From Actinomycetota bacterium (lineage in GTDB: Bacteria; Actinomycetota; Humimicrobiia; Humimicrobiales; Humimicrobiaceae): DNA of 19,869 bases. Each line of letters opens with the position of its first letter. Position 1 is the stretch's first letter. Where the stretch lies: positions 1 to 19,869 of the forward strand of contig JAMCQQ010000261.1 of NCBI GenBank assembly GCA_023379515.1, in the 5' to 3' direction. The notes under the pieces are model-generated. The model saw only the letters and a program-made list of their open reading frames with translations. It ran no database searches and was not told the DNA's origin. This document shows, in pieces, positions 14,290 through 19,869 of this stretch. The translations under genes were made by a program, and so were the position numbers.

Positions 14290-15420
14290 TTGGCAACAAA
14301 AACTTTTCTTATTGACTGGTGTTTTCTGAATCCAAAACTACAGAACAGAAAAGAATTATGTGATTTATTGGTAGTTTTTGATGATACGGCTATTATTTGG
14401 CAAATTAAAGATTTGAAACTTGATAAAAACAATAATTATAAAAAAACTGAAGTCAATAAAAATCTGCGACAGCTTGCTGGAGCAAGAAGACAATTGTTTG
14501 AGCTTAAAACACCTATTCCTCTGAAAAATATCAGAAGAAGCGAAGAAATATTTGATTCCTTAAAAATGAAGCATATTTTTTTAATTTCAGTTTTGCTTGG
14601 AGAAGGAGAAGATGTATTTCAATTTACAGAAGAAATAAAAAATAATAAAGTTCATGTTTTTGCTCGAGTTTTTACTCAAATTGTATTAAATGAGCTGGAT
14701 ACAGTAAGTGATTTCATTAATTATTTAAAAGCAAAAGAATTATTTCTTGATACAGAAAAATCTATAATTATTATGGGCGGTGAAGAAGAATTTCTGGCTC
14801 GATATTTGATTGATAGCAGAAGCTTTGACAGTTTTAAAAACTCGGAATTCATTGTGATCAAAGAAGGCTTATGGAAAAATTTACAAAATGATTCAGCATA
14901 TAAAGCAAAGAAGAAAGAAGACAGGATTAGCTATGGCTGGGATAGCATAATTAATCGTGCACATGAAGGATCGATTCAATATGAATTTATTGCCAGAGAA
15001 CTTGCAAGACCAAATAGATTTCATAGAAGATATTTGAGTAAAGTTTTTTTTGAAGATCATATTATTGCTCATAAAACTAAAGAAGGTGATTTATATAGAT
15101 GTATACTTTCTACAGATGGAGTAACATATTGTTTTCTTTTTCATGATGAACCAGAACCAAGAATTAATCGAAAGAATATGTTATTTCTTATTTGTTGGAT
15201 AGCCCGAGGAATGTATAAAGAAAATAAAAAAATCATAGGAATTGCTACAGAGATGAAAATACGACCTACTTGTTCTTATGATTTTGTTCTAAGGCATCAA
15301 CCAGATTGGACAGAAGAAGACCAAATAAAAATGGAGAAATTACAAAAAGATATAGGTATTTTTGTAAATCCAATTGTAAAACATACTCATGAAGATGAAT
15401 ATCCACAAGTAAATAAATAG
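14290..15420 (+). CDS. Protein with PD-(D/E)XK nuclease-like signature, possible defence protein
   Basis: The 376-aa frame starts at a TTG, but the similarity-looking protein begins earlier: codons from 14230 read SFQKDYFQLKGTTAEKVVHDL without a gap. An ATG GAA at 14221 in the same frame is followed at once by TAA (14227-14229), so the native start may have been lost to a stop at codon 3. Near the N-terminus EKVVHDLATKTFL, then KELCDLLVVFDDTAIIWQIKDLK, has the order of a PD-(D/E)XK nuclease core (E, D, then QxK); the catalytic acid before the lysine is replaced by Q, so activity is uncertain. The rest (about 300 residues) I do not recognise. The gene is AT-rich, unlike kdp or uppP, and lies beside a SIR2-like gene, which fits a defence island. 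Confidence 0.6.
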   Translation: MATKTFLIDWCFLNPKLQNRKELCDLLVVFDDTAIIWQIKDLKLDKNNNYKKTEVNKNLRQLAGARRQLFELKTPIPLKNIRRSEEIFDSLKMKHIFLISVLLGEGEDVFQFTEEIKNNKVHVFARVFTQIVLNELDTVSDFINYLKAKELFLDTEKSIIIMGGEEEFLARYLIDSRSFDSFKNSEFIVIKEGLWKNLQNDSAYKAKKKEDRISYGWDSIINRAHEGSIQYEFIARELARPNRFHRRYLSKVFFEDHIIAHKTKEGDLYRCILSTDGVTYCFLFHDEPEPRINRKNMLFLICWIARGMYKENKKIIGIATEMKIRPTCSYDFVLRHQPDWTEEDQIKMEKLQKDIGIFVNPIVKHTHEDEYPQVNK

Positions 15421-15421
15421 A

Positions 15422-15445
15422 ACATTTTAAAAATGTATGTTTTTT
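15422..15445 (+). terminator. Weak terminator candidate after the nuclease-like gene
   Basis: ACATT (15422-15426) and AATGT (15432-15436) form a short stem directly after the stop codon, followed by a six-T run at 15440-15445. The stem is short and AT-rich, so strength is doubtful. Confidence 0.35.
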
Positions 15446-15489
15446 AAATTAAAAGAATCGATTGGTCGGGAGTTCTGCAAGAGGCTGTA

Positions 15490-15540
15490 TCAGGACGAAT
15501 CTATAAAATCTTCCAGAGTAAATTCTTAAATCTGTAATAA
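15490..15540 (+). repeat. Family B repeat tail, fragment
   Basis: CAGGACGAATC, then AGAGTAAATTCTTAAATCTG, resembles the tail of complete B copies (CAGGAGATAAATTCTTAAAG). The next head begins nearly 50 bp later, so tail-spacer-head order is kept as in the pairs at 13888 and 17671. Confidence 0.5.
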
Positions 15541-15587
15541 AAATTAAAAATATGGTTAAACGAATGAAAGATTATGACTTTTTTGTG

Positions 15588-15714
15588 TTTTTTTGCGATA
15601 TAATTCCAATTTTATAAACCGGTTAAATTTCAGTGTTATACAGTACTTATTTCTACGCTATTTGGAATCATTGGCGGAATATTAGCCGGTAATATATTTT
15701 TAAAATAAACCAGT
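15588..15714 (+). repeat. Family B repeat, copy 4
   Basis: TTTTTTTGCGATATAATTCC, ATAAACCGGTTAAATTTCAG, CTATTTGGAATCATTGGCGG and a degraded tail TATATTTTTAAAATAAACC align with copies 1, 2 and 5. It fills the gap between the convergent nuclease-like and SIR2-like genes. Confidence 0.75.
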
Positions 15715-15812
15715 TTTTTAAAGCGGATTTTATATAATTTATATCTTTTAAAGATCTTAAATAAAAAAATTTGTTCTACATCTATTCATCATAAATATTT
15801 AATTATTGCTTA

Positions 15813-15974
15813 TTAATAACTCTTATAATTAAAGATCTTTTCAATAATTTTTCTATTTATCTTTTCTCTATAAATTTCTTGTTTTTGGGTCAAATTTATT
15901 TTTCTTGCAGTATCTATAGAAAAATCATATTCCCAGTCATTAATCCATTTTCTTTTAAAAAATCCTAAATCCAC
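15813..15974 (-). CDS. Small 53-aa ORF downstream of the SIR2-like gene
   Basis: A GTG at 15974, 13 nt after the SIR2 stop, opens a 53-codon frame ending in TAA at 15813. The product is charged and rich in W, K, I and E: it begins DLGFFKRKWINDWEYDF and continues with TARKINLTQKQEIYREKI, which looks helical. The amino-acid mix looks like a real soluble protein and unlike random AT-rich sequence. I recognise no family. It may be a small partner of the SIR2 protein, or the C-terminal remnant of another gene whose start has been lost. No Shine-Dalgarno sequence is clear. Confidence 0.4.
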   Translation of the reverse strand: MDLGFFKRKWINDWEYDFSIDTARKINLTQKQEIYREKINRKIIEKIFNYKSY

Positions 15975-15987
15975 TCACTATCTGCAA

Positions 15988-17288
15988 TTATAATACTGTC
16001 TCTACCAATACCAACAGCATATCACCTGCAGCAGAAACTTTTGATAACACATCCTTGTAACGATTTTGCTGATCTAATTTTAAAAGTTCACTATAACTGT
16101 CTTTATAATCTGAAACTTCAACTTTTATTGAACTGCTCTCATTACTGATTGTCTCAATCCCGGCTTTTAGTAGTATTTTTTTAATGAATTCTGCTTTTTT
16201 TGATTTATTCTTTAAAATCTCCTCTAGTGAATCAAATTCCGACTTGTCGGAAAGGTTGATTTCTGATCCTTTACGCTTCAATGATTTGAAAGAATGATAT
16301 TGTTTTAGTTCTTCGTAAGATATCCTTTTTCTATCTTTAAAGACCCGATACCTTTCGTAAAGGATATTCAAAAGAGGTTCTAGGAGATAATCACTGCCAG
16401 TGTCTGAAATACATTCCAGTAATGAACATATAACTATGCCCATCTTATTTGGCATAATATTTGAGTATCTTTTTTTAATTATCTTGGGTATTTCTAAAGC
16501 ACTTATCGTAATTATGTTGTTCTTTGAGAAATATCTGTCAATATATTTTTCTTTGCGTTCAATAAGGATAAAGTTACTCTGTCTTTTGGCCTTATTACAG
16601 CTCTGGGCTAGATATTCAAGCCAGCTAATTATCAGTTTTAGATTGTAATCCTTTAACGAGTATCCGATGAATAGAAATGTATGGTCGACCAGTAGGGACT
16701 TTATAAAAGTTTCTATTAAAATATGTTTTTGAGAGTAATTTAAATAATCCTCTTCCTTTAAAACAATATCATTTAACTCATTAATATCTCCATGCATCTT
16801 TATTATATAACTATTATTTGAATGGTAGGTTAAAAGATCTTCGTCCTTAATTACAATCTTATAGATCATTTTGTTTGGGTTTTCTGTATTTTCAATCAAT
16901 TTGTCAAAATTTGTGGTTATGATATGTTTTGGTTGCAAATCCATTATCATACTATTTATTTTGTTGGGTTTTGCATCAATGCTGAACACTTCTTTTATAG
17001 TATTTAAATAATCAGCTTTTTTCTTATTGTAAAAATATTGTGGTATTTTAAGATAATCATCCTGGCAGAAGTTATATTTCTCATCACAGTCTGGAGTACA
17101 GTTTAAAGAACTGTGGAAACTGCATTTACCACACTTGTCTATTTCCAATTTTTCGCAAAACGTTTAATAAGCTCATACCAGCTAGGAATACCAGAATTAT
17201 TGGAAACACCTGCACCAACAAAGATTACAAGCCTATTACTCTCTCGTGCCTCTCTTAATCTCTTTAGTTTTTCCTTGAAGTTCATCAT
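15988..17288 (-). pseudogene. SIR2-like NADase (anti-phage defence type), frameshifted near the N-terminus
   Basis: Two overlapping frames make one SIR2-domain protein of about 433 aa. The first (17288 to 17139) gives LVIFVGAGVSNNSGIPSWYE, the NAD-binding signature, and stops at TAG. The second (17148 to 15988) continues with a cysteine-rich patch (CGKC, then CTPDC), PKHIITTNFDKLIE with the conserved N and D, MHGDI with the catalytic histidine, and LFIGYSLKDYNLK. The frames join if one A is added to the five-A run at 17149-17153. SIR2 domains of this type deplete NAD+ to abort phage infection. The C-terminal half (about 200 residues) is unrecognised and may sense infection. Slippage, a true mutation or a sequencing error would all give this pattern. 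Confidence 0.8.
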
Positions 17289-17496
17289 TCAATCTATATT
17301 TTCACTGAGGAACTTTTTATATTGATAGAATAAAATATATTGAAAACATTATTAAACATGCCATCAAAGTATATGATAAACGTAGTGGATAACTTTGACT
17401 AATACGTTTATTATATTCAAGAATTGTATAAAATGAAATCTAGCCTGTTTATAATTATTGAAATAGATGTATTACCGGTTATGAGATTAATACAAA

Positions 17497-17655
17497 TTAT
17501 ACAGAAGAGTTCTTCAAATTATCAATTTCACCAGCAAGGGTAACTAAGAATATGTATAAACCAATGTGATATAAAAGTTGTGCAATTTCTGGTTCACCAT
17601 ACATTTTGTTTATATGCGACAATCCTCTTAATATTTGGTTCCTGAAAACAAATTC
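17497..17655 (-). pseudogene. C-terminal fragment of an unknown gene upstream of SIR2
   Basis: An open frame on the minus strand gives 52 residues ending in a stop at 17497-17499. It includes NQILRGLSHINKMYGEPEIA, then LLYHIGLYIFLVTLAGEID, whose composition looks like real helical protein. Upstream a TAA precedes the first codon and family B repeat sequence takes over at about 17671-17697. There is no good start except an internal ATG that would leave 35 residues. It lies on the same strand as the SIR2-like gene and may once have been its operon partner. I recognise no family. Confidence 0.45.
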
Positions 17656-17670
17656 TTACTGAATCAATTA

Positions 17671-17858
17671 AATATCCAGGATAAATTCTTAAAGCTAATA
17701 AAAATGAAAAAATACTTTTTGCTGATTTTTTGTGATATAGTTCCGATTTTGTTAACCGGGTGAATTTTAGTGTGATAGAGTTCCTGTTAGTGTGGTATTA
17801 GGAACTATTGGTAGAGTACTGTATCTTAGCCATAATCCAAATTAAATTCTTAAAGCTG
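17671..17858 (+). repeat. Family B repeat: tail fragment plus complete copy 5
   Basis: A tail (AGGATAAATTCTTAAAGC, ending by 17697) is followed by an A-rich spacer and a full copy from 17725 to 17858. The copy has GTGATATAGTTCCG and GTGATAGAGTTCCTG as two direct repeats, then ATTAGGAACTATTGG. ATAGTTCC (17737-17744) and GGAACTAT (17801-17808) are a perfect inverted repeat. Tail-to-tail distance is about 165 bp. Truncated genes lie on both sides. Confidence 0.75.
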
Positions 17859-17904
17859 AAGTAAAAACAATATATTCGATAATTGCATACGTATATATCA
17901 ATGA

Positions 17905-18482
17905 AAAATAGGTATTTATAATCCTGCCTCAATTCCGGGACTGGCACTGGAAGTACTGGGTGAATCACATAAAGACGAAACTGCTGAGCGTAAAACAATA
18001 TTTAATAACCTGCAGAAAACCTATAAGGATATTGAAAGTCAGATAAATAAACTTACAGACATGAAGTTAAAAGACCAGCTAACAGATGAAGAATATGATG
18101 CTAAAAGAGAGGAGCTTCTGGCCGATAAGTCCAGATTAAAGAAAATATTGATAATTATGATCACAGGATTGATAACTGGTTAGAACTGACAGAAAAAGTA
18201 TTTGATTTTATAAGCTGTGCACGTGATGCCTTTGAAATCGGCGATTCGGACACAAAAAAGGCAATTTTAGCCGCAATTGGCAAGAATATTACACTACTTG
18301 ATGGCAAAATCTATATCGAGCCGGAAGCATGGCTTGTACCTATAGCAGATAGATATCCAGCACTTGAGAAAGAGTATAAAATGTTCGAACCGGTAAAAAA
18401 CACCGATTTTACGCACAAAAATGGAGTTTTAGCGCCTATTCGTACGGCTTGGCTGGGGAAGAAGGATTCGAACCATAAATAA
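17905..18482 (+). pseudogene. Large serine recombinase, C-terminal remnant with a frameshift
   Basis: About 192 residues of the C-terminal part of a large serine recombinase (transposon or phage integrase type) remain. The coiled-coil region reads NNLQKTYKDIESQINKLTDM, then LTDEEYDAKREELLADKSRL; after a one-base loss near 18140 another frame continues ENIDNYDHRIDNWLELTEK, KKAILAAIGKNITLLDGKIY. The catalytic resolvase domain and the recombinase domain that would carry the nucleophilic serine are absent; the frame opens only just after family B repeat copy 5. It cannot be active. The last codons run through an antisense tRNA end (18450-18474) to a TAA at 18480-18482. Confidence 0.8.
18450..18474 (-). 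other. tRNA 3'-end fragment, probable attachment-site scar
   Basis: On the minus strand the sequence GGTTCGAATCC, then TTCTTCCCCAGCCA, reads as T-loop (TTCGAAT), 3' T-stem, 3' acceptor strand TTCCCCA, discriminator G and an encoded CCA. The 5' side of the T-stem and the rest of a tRNA are absent. Such 3' tRNA pieces at an element's end are typical of integration into a tRNA gene. No second copy is in the window. Confidence 0.6.
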
Positions 18483-18565
18483 AATTATTAAGCTCACAAA
18501 TAAATTATTTTTATTTCATCTGATGTCGTTATCTGATAGAGCCGCACTAAAGGGTAATAAATTTT

Positions 18566-19189
18566 CTAGGTTTTTCTCCCATATTTTTCTTTTAAAAAAT
18601 ATTTCAGGTTTTTAAGAGCCTTACCCCTATGGCTTATCATGTTTTTTTCATGCTCGGAAAGCTCGGCCATAGTTTTACTACTACAACTGTTGTAACCAAC
18701 TGGAATAAATATGGAATCATATCCAAATCCACCCGAACCCTTTTCGGTAAAACCAATGCAGCCTTCGCAAACACCTGAAGAGGTTTTCAATAATCCTTTC
18801 CCCGGAAATAGAATTGCTTACATTCGAATAAAACGAGCTGTTCTGTCTTTGAGAGAATTGCAGCTTCCAAGATTATCAAGTAATTTTTGCCTGTTTTCTT
18901 TATCAGTCGCATTCTCTCCTGCATATCTTGAAGATTTAACCCCTGGTTCCCCGCATAAGGCATCGACGACAAGCCCTGAGTCGTCAGCAAGCGTAATCGC
19001 ATTAGTAAATTCAGAAATTGATTTTGCTTTCAGTGTTGCATTTTCAATAAAATCTAAACTGCCTTCATCAATGTCAGGAAAGTTTTCAAAATCTTCGAAT
19101 GTAAGCAATTCTATTTCCGGCAAATCATCAAGGAAGCTTTTAATCTCTTTGATTTTCCCTTTATTCTTTGTGGCAATTACAATCTTCAT
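18566..19189 (-). pseudogene. rdgB: RdgB/HAM1-type XTP/dITP pyrophosphatase gene with one in-frame TAA
   Basis: RdgB hydrolyses non-canonical purine triphosphates (XTP, dITP) to keep them out of DNA. The frame from the ATG at 19189 shows the family start (IVIATKNKGKIKEIKSFL), ATLKAKS, ALADD-like TLADDSGLVVDALCGEPGV and SSRYAGENATDKENRQKLL, then reads RTARFIRM and hits TAA at 18818-18820. The same frame goes on with [27 protein letters not shown] and [14 protein letters not shown] to a TAG at 18566. Together they make a normal-length enzyme (about 206 aa). Only codons 122-124, normally like CVI, are spoiled. The gene sits 1 nt after rph, the usual rph-rdgB pairing. A real nonsense mutation or an assembly error are both possible. 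Confidence 0.85.
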
Positions 19190-19190
19190 T

Positions 19191-19869
19191 CTAAATATTC
19201 TGGCTCAAAATCTTTTTCTGATAACATATTATCTCACTGATCGCTCTTGAAGCTTTATCGAGCATCATATCAAATTTTTCCCTATAAAAAGGGTACCCTT
19301 CTGCGCTTGATTGTATTTCTATGAATTTACCGCTGGAATTCATTACAACATTCATATCTACCTGCGCAGAGGAATCCTCGGCAAAGCACAGGTCAATAAG
19401 AACATCATCGTCCACAATACCAAGACTGACAGCAGCCACAAAATCTACTATTGGTATTTCAGGTAAAACTTTACGATCCACCATGGAATGAAGACAGTCA
19501 AATAGAGCGATAAAGCTGCCTGTAATCGCAGCAGTTCTGGTGCCTCCATCCGCTTCAATAACATCGCAATCCAGCCAGATCGTTTTCTCACCGAGTTTAT
19601 TCATGTCCACTGCACACCTGAGCGACCTGCCAATGAGCCTTTGGATTTCATGGGTTCGTCCGGATATTTTGCCTGTCACTTGTGGGCGAATAATCCTGAT
19701 AGGTGCTGATTTAGGTATCATATCATATTCTGCAGTAATCCATCCGCATCCCTTACCCTTTAAGAAAGGCGGAACTTTGTCTTCAACTGAAGCCGTGCAC
19801 ACAATCCTTGTTTTTCCCATCTCTATAAATACAGAGCCTTCTGTATGGGAAATAAATTTTCGTGTTATT
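19191..19869 (-). CDS. rph: Ribonuclease PH (N-terminus beyond the window)
   Basis: RNase PH is a phosphate-dependent 3'-5' exoribonuclease that trims the 3' ends of tRNA precursors and nibbles structured RNAs. The frame is open to the window edge: before the internal ATG at 19820 it already reads ITRKFISHTEGSVFIEMGKT, the usual N-terminal region, so the true start lies beyond 19869. Further signatures are VCTASVEDKVPPF, SGRTHEIQRLIGRSLR, IWLDCDVIEADGGTRTAAIT and GIVDDDVLIDLCFAED. About a dozen N-terminal residues are missing. The C-terminus is complete. It is followed after one base by rdgB, with which it is commonly co-transcribed. Confidence 0.95.
   Translation of the reverse strand, partial: ITRKFISHTEGSVFIEMGKTRIVCTASVEDKVPPFLKGKGCGWITAEYDMIPKSAPIRIIRPQVTGKISGRTHEIQRLIGRSLRCAVDMNKLGEKTIWLDCDVIEADGGTRTAAITGSFIALFDCLHSMVDRKVLPEIPIVDFVAAVSLGIVDDDVLIDLCFAEDSSAQVDMNVVMNSSGKFIEIQSSAEGYPFYREKFDMMLDKASRAISEIICYQKKILSQNI

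Noticed and set aside
15988..17148. Reading the SIR2 C-terminal frame from the TTG at 17148 as a complete gene
   Set aside because: It would lack the GAGVS...SGIPSW NAD-binding segment, which is encoded immediately upstream in another frame.
17725..17858. Family B copies as integron attC sites
   Set aside because: The core GTTRRRY/RYYYAAC boxes are not kept among copies, and the inverted repeat seen in copy 5 is degraded in copies 1 and 2. No tyrosine integron integrase is present.
18450..18474. A complete tRNA gene at the recombinase end
   Set aside because: Only the T-loop, 3' T-stem, acceptor strand and CCA are present; the 5' stem, D-arm and anticodon arm are missing.

Overview
This is a low-GC bacterial window. 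The Kdp, UppP, RNase PH and LigD genes are all bacterial. The sequence alone does not fix the phylum. The core genes (kdp, uppP, rph) look slightly richer in G+C than the very AT-rich accessory genes beside them. Two accessory genes have a promoter-like -10 box almost touching the start codon, which would suit a lineage that uses leaderless mRNAs.

Left part (1-4.65 kb): the end of a LigD-type NHEJ polymerase gene, then a patchwork of small accessory genes. These are an AAC(3)-family acetyltransferase, a 5'-truncated Fic gene, a TIGR04076 protein, a BrnT/CopG-type toxin-antitoxin pair and a winged-helix/nucleotidyltransferase pair. An interspersed repeat (family A; fullest copy about 176 bp at 4410-4585, plus shorter derivatives) lies between most of them, and one copy sits exactly at the Fic break. 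Both two-gene pairs carry visible palindromic operators over their promoters.

Middle (4.65-12.5 kb, minus strand): a complete kdpA-kdpB-kdpC-kdpD-kdpE locus for high-affinity ATP-driven K+ uptake and its K+-responsive two-component control. A sequence very like the E. coli KdpE operator, as I remember it, lies about 150 bp upstream of kdpA. No kdpF was found. uppP (undecaprenyl-diphosphate phosphatase) is divergent from kdpA.

Right part (13.8-18.5 kb): an AT-rich, apparently decaying defence/mobile region. It holds a protein with a PD-(D/E)XK-like nuclease signature and a stop at what looks like its third codon, a SIR2-like NADase gene broken by one missing base in an A run, a 53-aa ORF behind it, a C-terminal fragment of an unknown gene, and the C-terminal third of a large serine recombinase whose reading frame ends in an antisense tRNA 3' end (probable attachment-site scar). 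A second repeat family (B; about 135 bp, partly in 165-180 bp tandem spacing) separates these genes and sits between two truncated genes at 17.7-17.9 kb. The window ends with rdgB, interrupted by one in-frame TAA, and rph, which runs off the edge.

The most interesting signals are the two repeat families lying at gene breakpoints, the compact promoter/operator/start-codon overlap of the BrnT-type toxin, the tandem operators of the winged-helix/nucleotidyltransferase pair, and the decaying SIR2/nuclease defence cassette. Four separate reading-frame lesions lie in 14.2-19.2 kb, so assembly error must be excluded before biology is inferred from them.
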